DNA of 64,000 nucleotides from Arthrobacter sp. zg-Y769. Its GTDB lineage: Bacteria; Actinomycetota; Actinomycetes; Actinomycetales; Micrococcaceae. The stretch is from assembly GCF_020907405.1 (NCBI RefSeq), contig NZ_JAJJOE010000008.1:248001-312000 (forward strand), written 5' to 3'. The number at the start of each line of letters is the position of its first letter. Position 1 is the stretch's first letter. Made by a program: the position numbers and the translations under genes. This document shows positions 46,979 to 56,008 of this stretch, in pieces. The notes under the pieces were generated by a model, which made no database searches, was not told the DNA's origin, and saw only the letters and a program-made list of their open reading frames with translations.

Positions 46979-47233
46979 TTTGAGACCTAACGGTAAAAGG
47001 CGGACGGCACAATAACTTCAGCAGTAGCGGTGTAACGATACGGCGGATTCATGCAGATCAAGGATTAAACCTAAACAGAATCAAGCGGGACGCGGAAGCG
47101 CCGGCGGTTCTTCCCCGCCGACGTCAATGGCACCCCCGACAACCGTCCACTCTGGCCGCACGGCCCGCCCGACGCTAGGCTCCTTCACCCGGACGGGCGG
47201 ATGAGGAAGCCCGCCATCTTCGGAAGGACCGGC

Positions 47234-47539
47234 ATGCGCATTGTGCGGACGTGGCGCGGCATAGTCCGCAGCGACGATCTTGAGACATACGTCGCATACG
47301 TTCGGGAAACCGGGATCAACGGGTACAGCGCCACGGCCGGCAACCTCGGCGCCTGGATCATCACCCGCAGCCTGGACGAGGGACGCAGCGAGATTGTCAC
47401 GGTTTCGCTGTGGGTTTCCCTCGAGGCTATTCGAGCTTTCGCGGGCGCCGACGTCGGCCGGGCCGTCTTTTATCCCGAGGATGACCGGTTCCTGCTGGAG
47501 CGTGACCGCACCGTGTCGCACTATTCCCTAACCGATTAG
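47234..47539 (+). CDS. Antibiotic-biosynthesis-monooxygenase-like protein
   Basis: A 101-residue protein beginning MRIVRTWRGIVRSDDLETYVAYVRETGINGY, with SLWVSLEAIRAFAGADVGRAVFYPEDDRFLLERD, the typical dimeric ferredoxin-like ABM layout. GAAGGA lies 6 nt upstream of the ATG. A relic of the same gene ends at 48411. It converges with duplicate B. Function unknown. Confidence 0.78.
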   Translation: MRIVRTWRGIVRSDDLETYVAYVRETGINGYSATAGNLGAWIITRSLDEGRSEIVTVSLWVSLEAIRAFAGADVGRAVFYPEDDRFLLERDRTVSHYSLTD

Positions 47540-47544
47540 CCGGC

Positions 47545-48051
47545 CTAGTGCCTTTCGTACGGATGGTTTGCCGCCGGCGTGGGATGTTCTTCGCAGATGG
47601 AGGCCACCACTTTGGTACCCGTTTCATCCGGGCTAATCCGGATATTGACCGGCCGCCCGTAGGTGTCGGTGGCCGGTATGTCGTAGGGGTTCAGCCGGGG
47701 CTTGCTCTTGTCAGTCAGGATCAAAGTTTTCGGATGGTCAACTGTGAACCCGTATTGCCAACGCAGCGATTCCGCGATGTTCCGGTTGGCAACGGATAGT
47801 GCCTTCCTGAGTTTCACGATAAGCGGGATCGAGACAACAAGACCCACCAACGCAGCGAGAAGAAAAACCAGGAACAATACGAACCAAAACTCTTCTGCCG
47901 GACCGCCCTCAGTCTCATCCATAGCCACACCTGCGAGGACGACACCAATGCCCGGGCCACCCAGCAGGCCCGTCACCAACCACGCGTTGGCCACCTTCGG
48001 AACAACGCTCTCGCTCGGGTCCACGCCGGAGAGTTCTTTCGCTTTTGACAC
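47545..48051 (-). CDS. Small two-helix membrane protein, duplicate B
   Basis: A 168-residue paralogue of 46472-46978. The N-terminus (SKAKELSGVDPSESVVPKVA) and the last 50 residues (RLNPYDIPATDTYGRPVNI ... VVASICEEHP) are very close to copy A, while the membrane segments have diverged. The start is GTG 48051, with the same upstream 20 bp. Its stop is 6 bp from the end of the convergent ABM-like gene. Confidence 0.72.
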   Translation of the reverse strand: MSKAKELSGVDPSESVVPKVANAWLVTGLLGGPGIGVVLAGVAMDETEGGPAEEFWFVLFLVFLLAALVGLVVSIPLIVKLRKALSVANRNIAESLRWQYGFTVDHPKTLILTDKSKPRLNPYDIPATDTYGRPVNIRISPDETGTKVVASICEEHPTPAANHPYERH

Positions 48052-48294
48052 TTTGAGACCTATCGATAACGGGCGGACCGGAGGATCAGCAGTAGAAGTC
48101 TAACTATTCCGAACCGGGCGGATTCACTCCGTTTTGGGAAAAGCCTGCCAGCTTGGGACATCCCTGCCGCTGCGCAGCGGAGGGTTTTCCCAAACCGGCA
48201 GCAGAATCAGTGCAGCCCGCCGGTACGGGTGAACCCGGCGCAGATCACGCGGCGCACAAGCCATCCCAGCAACCAACCAAAACCTTGAAGCGTC

Positions 48295-48411
48295 GACGCG
48301 GTTCGCACATTCGCGGGCGACGACGTCGGCCGGGCTTTCTTCGATCCCGATGACGACTGGATCCTCCTGGAGCGTGACCGCGCCGTGTCGCACTATGAGC
48401 TCGCCGGTTAG
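48295..48411 (+). pseudogene. Relic of a second ABM-like gene
   Basis: The last 38 codons (DAVRTFAGDDVGRAFFDP ... LLERDRAVSHYELAG stop) match the end of the protein at 47234-47539 (EAIRAFAGADVGRAVFYP ... LLERDRTVSHYSLTD). The front half is degraded. It overlaps the stop of the convergent gene at 48408. Confidence 0.85.
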
Positions 48412-48875
48412 TCCCGGCGTTCGCGACGGTATCCGGCAGCCTGAAGCATCAGCAGCGCGAGGGCGCCGGCCAGGCCGAAGGGCAGCAGGTACACACCCAT
48501 CAAGTGGAAGTTCATCAACACCAGGTCCTGCCGGCCCATGGTTCCCGTGCTGCTGTAAATAGTCGTCATCGCTTGGAGGTTGCCGAACAGCCAGAACAGT
48601 CCCAGGACAAGCATGATCGACACAACTGCCCACGCCGCACGGAGGTAGGGATTGAACCGGCTCCTGGGAGCAGCAGCCGAGTCAAAGGGCCATTCAGCAG
48701 CGGCGTCGTCACCGCCTGCGTCATTGAACTCCGCTTCGGGATGGGTGATCCGGCTGGATGCCTGCGGAGGTTCGCCCCCGTCGTCCACCACTTCCACCCA
48801 GTCTCCGCTTTCCCCCGGCACCGGCCGGGCGTAAAGCCGGTAATCCGATTTACTGATGCTTCTCCGAGTTCCCAT
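48408..48875 (-). CDS. Unknown two-helix membrane protein
   Basis: A 155-residue protein from ATG 48875 (MGTRRSISKSDYRLYARPVPGE). It has an acidic soluble N-terminal half (GDWVEVVDDGGEPPQ) and two hydrophobic helices near the C-terminus (AWAVVSIMLVLGLFWLFG and MGVYLLPFGLAGALALLML), ending RRERRD. No family is recognised. A longer frame to 48947 is possible. Confidence 0.65.
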   Translation of the reverse strand: MGTRRSISKSDYRLYARPVPGESGDWVEVVDDGGEPPQASSRITHPEAEFNDAGGDDAAAEWPFDSAAAPRSRFNPYLRAAWAVVSIMLVLGLFWLFGNLQAMTTIYSSTGTMGRQDLVLMNFHLMGVYLLPFGLAGALALLMLQAAGYRRERRD

Positions 48876-48965
48876 GGCCCGAAGCCTACTACGGGGCCGC
48901 GCGGGCCCTGTGGAGCCGATGTTCGCACCGTTCAGGGCCGCAGCCACCGCGGCCCCGGGAGCCGC

Positions 48966-49271
48966 CTAGCTGTCTTCCACCTCCGAGAACAGGGCGATGA
49001 AAGTGGCCCCAGTGGCCTTCAGCTGACCGAAGAGGTCCGCTGCCGCAGGTCTTGTCACGGCAGCCGAGGCGTCCTCATAGCTGTCGAAGTACAGGTCAAG
49101 CGTCCGGTGGGCAGGGGTGGGCGAGCCGTCCTCCTTGGGCCAGACCTTGCCTGCCTCGTAGCGACGCAGTTTCGGGAGCTGCTTGGCGCTGTCCGCGATG
49201 CCTTTGTAGGCGGTCTCAAACGCGTTGGGGTCGGCAGGGTTGTCGATAACGAACGTGATCTTGGTGGGCAT
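48966..49271 (-). CDS. EthD-family protein
   Basis: A 101-residue protein starting MPTKITFVIDNPADPNAFE at ATG 49271, with GAAAGGAAAG upstream. The family layout is visible: a beta strand, helix ADSAKQLPKLRRYEAGKVWP and an EDGSPTPAHRTLDLYFDSYEDASAA block. EthD proteins are small ferredoxin-like dimers of mostly unknown function, often near ether- or aromatic-degradation genes. Confidence 0.85.
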   Translation of the reverse strand: MPTKITFVIDNPADPNAFETAYKGIADSAKQLPKLRRYEAGKVWPKEDGSPTPAHRTLDLYFDSYEDASAAVTRPAAADLFGQLKATGATFIALFSEVEDS

Positions 49272-49336
49272 AATGTTCTTTCCTTTCGGGGTTGCAGTGA
49301 GCGTGGTAGAAGTTTCCGGGCACGTGGCACGGTTGT

Positions 49337-49510
49337 CTACCGTGCGGCAGCCCCCAGCAGCCGGAGCCAGATTTCGCTGATCGTGGGATAGGCCGGAACG
49401 GCGTGCCACAGGTGGTCGATCGGCACTTCCGCCGCGATCGCATTGATTGCGGCGTGCACCAGTTCGGTCACGTCAGATCCGACGGCGGTGAACCCGGCAA
49501 TCGTGTTGGT
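49337..49510 (-). pseudogene. C-terminal relic of a pyridine-nucleotide-disulfide oxidoreductase
   Basis: Reading leftwards, NTIAGFTAVGSDVTELVHAAI and IAAEVPIDHLWHAVPAYPTISEIWLRLL match the dimerisation-domain end of FAD-dependent disulfide reductases (mercuric-reductase or dihydrolipoamide-dehydrogenase-like). The first three quarters of the gene and a proper start are missing. Confidence 0.8.
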
Positions 49511-49665
49511 GTCCTCATGACGATGCTTGCGCGGCCGGCACGCCGTCGTCGCTGTTCGCCTCGGCGCCGCCGGCTGGAACCGGGAACACCAGCCCAGGAT
49601 TATGCAGCCATTCATGAGCGCCGAAGGCGGTCAGCCGCGAACGTGTGCGGCAGTTCGTTGCCCGC

Positions 49666-50748
49666 CTAGATCGCCGGAAGTGTCGCCGTGTCGATGACGA
49701 AGCGGTACCGTACATCGGATGCGAGCACACGTTCGTAGGCATCGTTGATGGCGTCGGCGGCTATGAGCTCAATTTCGGGTGCGATGCTGTGCTCGGCGCA
49801 GAAGTCCAGCATGTCCTGGGTCTCACGGATACTGCCGATACCAGTGCCCGCGAACGAGCGCCGGTTGCTGCACAGTGTGTACACCGGTACCGGCAGTACC
49901 TCGGTCGGCGCACCGATGTTCACCATGGTTCCGTCGAGGCCGAGTAGTAAGAGGTAGGCATCCACGTCGATCTTCGCGCTCACCGTGTTGATGATGAGAT
50001 CAAAGGTGTTGGCGAGGGTTTCGAATGTAGCCGGGTCGCTCGTGGCGTAGTAGTGGTCAGCACCGAACCGCAGCCCGTCCTCCTGCTTACTAAGCGAGTG
50101 CGAGAGAACCGTGGTTTCCGCTCCCATGGCATGTGAAATCTTTACGGCCATGTGACCGAGCCCGCCCATCCCGATGACGGCTACCTTCTTGCCTGGGCCG
50201 GCATTCCAGTGCGCCAGTGGTGAATAGGTCGTAATGCCGGCGCACAAGAGGGGCGCGGCCGCTTCGTACGGGATGCTCTGCGGAACACTCAGCACGAAGT
50301 CCTCTACCACGACGATATGCGTGGAGTACCCGCCCTGCGTGATGGTGCCGTCGCGGTCCACGGCGCCGTAGGTAGCGGTGTTGCCATTGAGGCAGTACTG
50401 CTCGGCACCCGCGCGGCAGTTGGCGCATTCACGGCAGGAGTTGACGAGGCACCCCACGCCGACGCGGTCGCCGATTTGGTGCTGCGTGACGTCTGCACCA
50501 ATCTCGCTGACAACCCCGACGATCTCGTGGCCCACCGTCAACGGGTACTGCACCGGACCCCAGTCACCCCGGACAGTGTGGATGTCTGAGTGGCAGATCC
50601 CCACGTAGGCGATCTCGATAAGTACGTCTTTCGCGCCAACGCTGCGTCGTTCAATCGTGGTAGCGACTAGCGGGTCGGTGGGCGATATCGCGGCGTAGGC
50701 ACTCACGGTCCGAGTCGGACGAGCCGCGATCTGAACTGGTGGAACCAT
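49666..50748 (-). CDS. Zinc-dependent NAD(P) alcohol dehydrogenase, copy 2
   Basis: A 360-residue paralogue of the enzyme at 31032-32072 with the same catalytic-zinc ([15 protein letters not shown]), structural-zinc ([18 protein letters not shown]) and cofactor ([13 protein letters not shown]) motifs. The N-terminus is about 14 residues longer. AGGAG precedes the ATG at 50748. It appears intact. It is the only intact oxidoreductase beside the relic at 49337. Confidence 0.92.
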   Translation of the reverse strand: MVPPVQIAARPTRTVSAYAAISPTDPLVATTIERRSVGAKDVLIEIAYVGICHSDIHTVRGDWGPVQYPLTVGHEIVGVVSEIGADVTQHQIGDRVGVGCLVNSCRECANCRAGAEQYCLNGNTATYGAVDRDGTITQGGYSTHIVVVEDFVLSVPQSIPYEAAAPLLCAGITTYSPLAHWNAGPGKKVAVIGMGGLGHMAVKISHAMGAETTVLSHSLSKQEDGLRFGADHYYATSDPATFETLANTFDLIINTVSAKIDVDAYLLLLGLDGTMVNIGAPTEVLPVPVYTLCSNRRSFAGTGIGSIRETQDMLDFCAEHSIAPEIELIAADAINDAYERVLASDVRYRFVIDTATLPAI

Positions 50749-50861
50749 GGTGGACTCCTAAAAACAGACTAGTTTGCTAAGTTGCGTGCCGACGCTTCTC
50801 GCCTGCAGCGTGCAGGCTCCGGATTTGTGAGTCGTGAATCTACTTAGCCCTCAGAGTGTTA

Positions 50862-50891
50862 GCCAGTGCCCCCGCGGGCGGGGGCACTGGC
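50862..50891. repeat. 14-bp perfect hairpin between divergent genes
   Basis: GCCAGTGCCCCCGC / GCGGGGGCACTGGC with a 2-nt loop lies between the divergent alcohol dehydrogenase and carboxylesterase genes. It is an odd place for a terminator and has no U-tract, so it may be a regulatory or relic structure. The rest of 50749-51050 holds only the two promoter regions. Confidence 0.75.
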
Positions 50892-51050
50892 AGAGCCCCC
50901 TTTGCCTTTCAGGCTCCACGCTTATTCCCGTTCCACAACAGGTAAAGGCCCTTATTCCGGAAGTACCTATCCAACTCGCTAAAAACGCTTGATCCGGGCA
51001 TTTCAACACTCAATACTCGGCCGGACATTCGCCGATGAGTGAGGTACCCA

Positions 51051-52670
51051 ATGATGAATACCAAAAGAGCCCGTGCATGGTCAGCGGCCGGAATAGCGGC
51101 CGGCTTGACCCTAACCGGCGCAGCCTTCGCCAATTCACCCGCCGTGCATAATCCCGACGAGGGCTACCGGGACCACTACCCCGTTGTCTCGACGGATAAG
51201 GGCGACGTACAGGGTGAGGCGACGTCGATGGTCACCTCCTTCAAAGGCATCCCCTATGCCGCTCCCCCGGTCGGTGACCTGCGCTGGAAGGCCCCGGCCG
51301 ACGTCGGGCCGTGGGAAGGCGCTCTCGACGCCACCCAGTTCGGCGGATCCTGCACTCAGGGCACCGGATGGGACCCGGGCTATGACCAGCCCACGCTGAA
51401 CGAGGACTGCCTGTACCTCAACGTGTACCGCCCGAGCGAGCCGTCGTCGAAAAGGCTGCCGGTGTTCGTGTGGAACCACGGTGGCGGCAACGTTGCCGGC
51501 GCCGGCCGGGACACCGACCCGACCAAGTTCATCACCAAGAGCGAGGCTGTGTTCGTCACCATCAACTACCGTGTGGGAGCGATGGGCTGGCTCGACACCA
51601 CCGGGCTGGAAGCCGACAACCCGGATGGTGCGGCCGGCAACTTCGGCCTCCTCGACCAGCAGGCCGCGCTGACCTGGATCCAGGAGAACATCGGGCAGTT
51701 CGGCGGTGACGCCCGGAACGTCACCCTGGCCGGCCAGTCAGCCGGAGCCTCGAATACCTGCGCACAGCTCGCCTCCCCCGGAGCCGAAGGCCTGTTCGAC
51801 CAGGCGATCCTGCAAAGCGGCGGGTGCTCGGCCCGCACACCCCAGGCGGCACGCACGTCCGGTGCCCAGTTCGCGGCGGAGATCGGTTGTCCCGATCCGG
51901 CGACCGAGCTGGCCTGTCTCCGGGCGAAGTCTCCGGCCGAGGTGCTTGCCGCCCAGACGGTGGTGCGGCAGAGCGGCCCGGTTGCCGGCAACGCCGTCCT
52001 CCCGTCCGACCCGCTCGAGCTGTTGAAGTCCGGCAGGCTCACCAGGCTTCCCGTGATCGTAGGCGCAACGGCGGATGAGTCGCAGCAGAGCGTCTTCGGC
52101 GCCTACGACTACGTCGGCAACCCGATCACCGAAGAAATGCTCGCCGACCTGATCGCCACCACCTATCCGAACGATGCCGCGCAGGTGGCGGCGGCCTACC
52201 CCGCCGCCAACTACGCCTCCCCCACCGTGGCGTGGGGAGATGTGCAGAGCGATCAGCGTGCCTGCCGCGACCAGACCCTGCGGGACCGGCTGGCGGCGGA
52301 CACCCGGACGTACGCCTACGAATTCGCGGAAAGGAACGGACCGGCGTTCACCTCCATCTGGCGGCTCGGCACGGATTACCCGTTCGGCGCCACCCACGTC
52401 AACGACCTTGGCTACCTGTGGGACTACCTCGGCACCGCACTGCCGTTCAGCACCGAACAGGTCCAGCTCTCGGACCAGATGATCAGCTACTGGTCCAGCT
52501 TCGCCGACAAAGGCCGGCCGGATGCGCGCTTCGCTCCGGAGTGGCCGCGCTACCGCCCGCAGGGAGAGATGCTGCAGTTCGCTGCCCCGAGCGCCCAGGT
52601 GGTCAGTCACGCGGCGATCGATGCCGAGCACGGGTGCGGGCTGTGGGACCGGGTGAGCCCGGCACCCTAG
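51051..52670 (+). CDS. Secreted type B carboxylesterase
   Basis: A 539-residue esterase with an N-terminal signal peptide (about residues 1-31, ending GAAFAN). The nucleophile is in VTLAGQSAGASNTC, the acid in GATADESQQ and the histidine in TDYPFGATHVNDLGYLW. The early VFVWNHGGGNVAGAG oxyanion motif and EDCLYLNVYRP are typical of the carboxylesterase/lipase (PF00135) family. It should hydrolyse ester bonds outside the cell. The start ATG at 51051 has GAGG 7 nt upstream; a GTG at 51039 is also open. Confidence 0.9.
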   Translation: MMNTKRARAWSAAGIAAGLTLTGAAFANSPAVHNPDEGYRDHYPVVSTDKGDVQGEATSMVTSFKGIPYAAPPVGDLRWKAPADVGPWEGALDATQFGGSCTQGTGWDPGYDQPTLNEDCLYLNVYRPSEPSSKRLPVFVWNHGGGNVAGAGRDTDPTKFITKSEAVFVTINYRVGAMGWLDTTGLEADNPDGAAGNFGLLDQQAALTWIQENIGQFGGDARNVTLAGQSAGASNTCAQLASPGAEGLFDQAILQSGGCSARTPQAARTSGAQFAAEIGCPDPATELACLRAKSPAEVLAAQTVVRQSGPVAGNAVLPSDPLELLKSGRLTRLPVIVGATADESQQSVFGAYDYVGNPITEEMLADLIATTYPNDAAQVAAAYPAANYASPTVAWGDVQSDQRACRDQTLRDRLAADTRTYAYEFAERNGPAFTSIWRLGTDYPFGATHVNDLGYLWDYLGTALPFSTEQVQLSDQMISYWSSFADKGRPDARFAPEWPRYRPQGEMLQFAAPSAQVVSHAAIDAEHGCGLWDRVSPAP

Positions 52671-52763
52671 TCTCCGTCCATGACCAGCGCGGCCAGCACT
52701 GCGGCACCGCCCTGCTGCTGGCCGCCGTCGTCATGCCCCGCCTTCACCCGGGCAAGGTGCGGC

Positions 52764-54002
52764 CTATCCGGGTCGCGGGGCCAGCACTGCGGCATCTTCG
52801 GCCGGCATTGCGTCGCCGCTGCGGACCAGAAGCAGGGCCAACCCGGTGCAGGCAACGAAGACGGCGCCGCCTGCGGCGACCGGGAGGGCCACATCGATGG
52901 TGGCCAGTGCTCCGCCGGCAAGGGATCCGGCCATGAGGCCCAGCAGTCCCAGGGTGCGTGTTCCGGCATTGACTCTGCCGCGGAGGGTGTCCGGAACCAG
53001 CCGTTGCCGGAGGGACGTGGCGCAGATTCCCCACACCACGGCATGCAGAATGTAGACCGCCAGCAGGAACGCCGCGAGAACGGGGTGGGTTGTCAGCGCC
53101 AGCGCGAAGAGTGACAACGCGCCCGTCAGCAGGCTCGCCAGGATGGTTGTCCGGTATCCGAAGCGGGCCCGGAGCCGGCTTGCGAGGAACGAACCGGCCA
53201 GCCCGCCGACCGCGGACGCGGACAGCAGAAGTCCGTAGCCGACGTCGTCGACGCCGAGGCGTTCCCGGGCGAAGAGAACCAGAATCGAGAAAGGCAGCAT
53301 GTAGCCAACGCTGGCCAGGGCCCCAACGAGGGCGAGGGCGCCGACAACCCGGTCCCGGGCGATCCAGCGCAGCCCGTCGGACGCTTCCTGCCAAAATGCC
53401 CGGCGGGGCTCCGGGCCGGCGACCGGCCGTGTCCGCGGCAGGGCAAGCGCCAGGAAACCTGCCGCAGCCCAGAGTCCGCCCATCGCAAACACCGGAGCGG
53501 TGGCGGCCAGGGCGAACAGTATGCCGCCCAGTGGCGGGCCGGTGAATTCGTCCGCGACCAGCTGGGTTGCGGAGATACGCCCGTTTGCCCGGTCGAGGTC
53601 CTGGCCGCGCACCAACGCGGGTACCAGCGAAACAGCGGCGTTATCGGCCGCGCTTTCCAGCGTTCCGAGGATGGCGTAGGCGACATACAGCAGGACCAGG
53701 CTCCCAAAACCGAAGTGGAAGCAGACGGCCAGGGAGAGTATTGAGGCGCCGCGCAACAGGTTGGCTGCGGCAAGGAGCGTACGCCGGTCCGTGCGGTCCA
53801 CCCAGACGCCGACCGGCAGTGCGACGACCAATCTGACGAGCGCATAGACGGCGGCGAGGCCGGCGATAAGGCGGGGGTCGCTGGTAAGGGAGGCAGCCAA
53901 CAGGGGGATCGAAACGAACGCGAGGCCATCCGCCAGATTGGAGGCGGCATTGGCACTGAGTAGCACCCGAAACGGACGGCCGATGGACATTTGACTGAGC
54001 AT
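52764..54002 (-). CDS. MFS exporter (EntS-like)
   Basis: A 412-residue transporter with about twelve helices, starting MLSQMSIGRPFRVLLSAN or at MSIG (53990). Family marks are PVGVWVDRTDRRTLL after helix 2 and RLRARFGYRTTILASLL, as in the enterobactin-exporter-type MFS group. The substrate is unknown. The start lies only 8 bp from that of the divergent GNAT gene (54011), with no room for a ribosome site on either side, so both may be leaderless. Confidence 0.86.
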   Translation of the reverse strand: MLSQMSIGRPFRVLLSANAASNLADGLAFVSIPLLAASLTSDPRLIAGLAAVYALVRLVVALPVGVWVDRTDRRTLLAAANLLRGASILSLAVCFHFGFGSLVLLYVAYAILGTLESAADNAAVSLVPALVRGQDLDRANGRISATQLVADEFTGPPLGGILFALAATAPVFAMGGLWAAAGFLALALPRTRPVAGPEPRRAFWQEASDGLRWIARDRVVGALALVGALASVGYMLPFSILVLFARERLGVDDVGYGLLLSASAVGGLAGSFLASRLRARFGYRTTILASLLTGALSLFALALTTHPVLAAFLLAVYILHAVVWGICATSLRQRLVPDTLRGRVNAGTRTLGLLGLMAGSLAGGALATIDVALPVAAGGAVFVACTGLALLLVRSGDAMPAEDAAVLAPRPG

Positions 54003-54010
54003 ATAGCCTG

Positions 54011-54565
54011 ATGCCCATGCCGACTGTCGAAATCCGCCGAGCCACCGAAAATGACGCCCGGGATCTGGCGCTGGTCCATGTCCAGGCCTGGCAATGGGCC
54101 TACCGCGGGCTGATGCCGGATGCCCTCCTCGACGGGCTGGACGCCGAGCGGAGAGCAAGGAACTGGCAGCAATTGATCCGCGAGGGGCAGGTGCCTCGAC
54201 CGCATGTGGCCGTGACCGGTTCGGGCGTCGCGGGGTTCTCCCACGCCGACACCAGCGGCGACGAAGATGCCGGATCGGAGACCGGCGAGGTCACTGCCAT
54301 CTACCTGCTGGAGGATTACGTCGGCACGGGAGTCGGACGCAGCTTGTGGGAGGCAGCAACCAATCAGCTGCGCGAAAGCGGGCACACTGCGTTTTCGGTC
54401 TGGGTGCTGGATTCCAATCGGCGGGGACGGAACTTCTACGAACGAATGGGCATGTCCCTGGACGGAGCAACCAAAGAACAGGTCATCGGCGGCTCCACCC
54501 TGACGGAGGTCCGCTACCGCTCTTCATTGGGCGACGCCGCGGGCGGCCTGGGCCGCAGCGTTTAG
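54011..54565 (+). CDS. GNAT family N-acetyltransferase
   Basis: A 184-residue acetyltransferase starting MPMPTVEIRRATENDARDLALVHV. The acetyl-CoA loop is EDYVGTGVGRSLWEAAT and the end FSVWVLDSNRRGRNFYERMGM is typical. The substrate is unknown. It is divergent from the MFS exporter, which may point to a shared resistance role (inference). Confidence 0.87.
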   Translation: MPMPTVEIRRATENDARDLALVHVQAWQWAYRGLMPDALLDGLDAERRARNWQQLIREGQVPRPHVAVTGSGVAGFSHADTSGDEDAGSETGEVTAIYLLEDYVGTGVGRSLWEAATNQLRESGHTAFSVWVLDSNRRGRNFYERMGMSLDGATKEQVIGGSTLTEVRYRSSLGDAAGGLGRSV

Positions 54566-54649
54566 CGCACCTTCACCGGGCCTATTAACCAGCGGTGAAT
54601 AAAACGGGTTACTTCTGTACATCTACTTTATAAACCGTAAACTGTTCTC

Positions 54650-55066
54650 ATGACTGAACAAGAACGTGCCGACGCTTCGCTCCAAGCCGCCGCTGATGCG
54701 CAAAAACGCGCCCGTACTGATGGTCGCTGGTTTCCTTGGGCGTGCTTAGCTATGTTCCTGATCGTCATTCCGGGGGGAACGGTCGTGCCTTGGGGATGGC
54801 CCGATGCTCTCGTTGTCACAGCCAGCACCCTGGTCCTCATGCTCTGCGCCGTCCTGGCGATGAGCAGAATGCGGGCAGCCCCACGTGGTAGCAAGACCGC
54901 CACATATCTGGCCGTCGGTTGCTGGGCCATCCTCAGTACGGTCGTCTCAACGCTCGGCAATAATATCGAGAGCCTTGGACTGGGTTTGGTCTGCTCTGCC
55001 GTTGCTGCGACGCCGTTCCTTGTTGTGGCCGCCAAATTCTGGTCGCAAAAGGACGCATCCCGGTGA
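54650..55066 (+). CDS. Small membrane protein coupled to a wHTH regulator
   Basis: A 138-residue protein with four hydrophobic helices (about residues 27-45, 48-68, 80-100 and 104-125). Function is unknown. It overlaps the next gene as GTGA, so the two are co-translated. The upstream TTTATAAACCGTAAA dyad (about 54628-54643) with TATAAA close to the ATG suggests a leaderless message under the partner's control. Confidence 0.65.
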   Translation: MTEQERADASLQAAADAQKRARTDGRWFPWACLAMFLIVIPGGTVVPWGWPDALVVTASTLVLMLCAVLAMSRMRAAPRGSKTATYLAVGCWAILSTVVSTLGNNIESLGLGLVCSAVAATPFLVVAAKFWSQKDASR

Positions 55067-55362
55067 CACATGCCCGCTATGAACTGGACCCACTGATTCA
55101 TTCCCCCGTGCGATTCTCGATTATGGGCTACCTGCGATCCGTCGATGAATGCGAGTTTCATATCCTGCGTGACGCTGTAGAACTGTCTGACTCCAGCCTT
55201 TCCCAGAACCTCACGAGGCTTGCAGAGGCAGGGTTTGTCACCATCGAGAAGCGCCAATCAGGCCGTCGCGTAAGGACCTGGATTTCAAGCACTGGTGCCG
55301 GCAATCAGGCACTGGAACGCAATCTGGCGATCCTTCGAGATATCGCAGGAAGAACCGCCTAG
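55063..55362 (+). CDS. Winged-helix transcriptional regulator (MarR/ArsR-like)
   Basis: A 99-residue one-domain wHTH protein starting at GTG 55063. The DNA-binding part reads PVRFSIMGYLRSVDECEFHILRDAVELSDSSLSQNLTRLAEAGFVTIEKRQSG in family order: helix, recognition helix SDSSLSQNLTRL, wing. It lacks a sensor domain, so the membrane protein before it may provide the signal or be the target gene (inference). Confidence 0.82.
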   Translation: MTHARYELDPLIHSPVRFSIMGYLRSVDECEFHILRDAVELSDSSLSQNLTRLAEAGFVTIEKRQSGRRVRTWISSTGAGNQALERNLAILRDIAGRTA

Positions 55363-55463
55363 TCCGTCTTCGGCTCCGCTTCCGCGGCCAGCGCGGCGAA
55401 CACCACCGCAGGGTCCCGTCCCGCTTATCGATCACTCAACGGACAGCGGACGTGATGCTCGCT

Positions 55464-55859
55464 TCAGGCTACGAAGACGCAGAACGGATGACCGGCCGGA
55501 TCGGCGTAAACGCACAACGGCTCGTTGAGGTCATCCGTACGATCGAAGCGGAGCTCTGCCCCCAACGCCAATGCCCCGGAGTGGTGATGCTCGAGTGTTT
55601 CCCGGTCAGGAACTGTTAGATCGAGGTGCAGCTGCATCGGCACATCAGGCAGCGGCCATGTTGTTCTCTTCAAATGATCGACCTGCTGAAAAGCAAGCTT
55701 GCGGTTGCCGTGTGCATCAGTGAGAACGAGCCAATCGACGTCGTCAGGCATGCCCTCGCCCACGGGCTCATCTCCTGGCCGCTACTGGAGTCAGAGCAGG
55801 TAACGGTAGAACTCCGCCAGTCCTCGCACGTCAGTAGTGTCGAGAACCGTGTGAAGCAC
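55464..55859 (-). pseudogene. VOC-family (glyoxalase-like) gene with two in-frame stops
   Basis: Read leftwards in one frame, MLHTVLDTTDVRGLAEFYRYLL is followed by TGA (55791-55793), LQ, TAG (55782-55784) and then RPGDEPVGEGMPDDVDWLVLTDAHG and AFQQVDHLKRTTWPLPDVPMQ, a normal VOC protein. Restoring GGA for TGA and TAC for TAG gives the family pattern LLGLQYRPGDE. A shortened product from the GTG at 55763 would lack the N-terminal half. Confidence 0.85.
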
Positions 55860-56008
55860 CTGGGGAATACGCTCATGGGCTGAGACTAACGATCATCAAG
55901 GTTCCCGAGCCAGCCTCTGCCGCACCACATCAAGCTACCTGGAGTCGTTAAGGACGGTGGAACGCCAGCATGTCTGCGCGCCATGTGACGGTGAGTTGCT
56001 ATGGACTC

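Noticed and set aside
52691-52794. 16-bp direct repeat GGCCAGCACTGCGGCA at 52691 and 52779
   Set aside because: The second copy is inside the 3' end of the MFS gene and the first just after it; this is a small tail duplication with no further structure.
55359-55421. Short leftward tail GRDPAVVFAALAAEAEPKTD
   Set aside because: It looks like the end of a lost gene but has only 20 codons, so it cannot be assigned.
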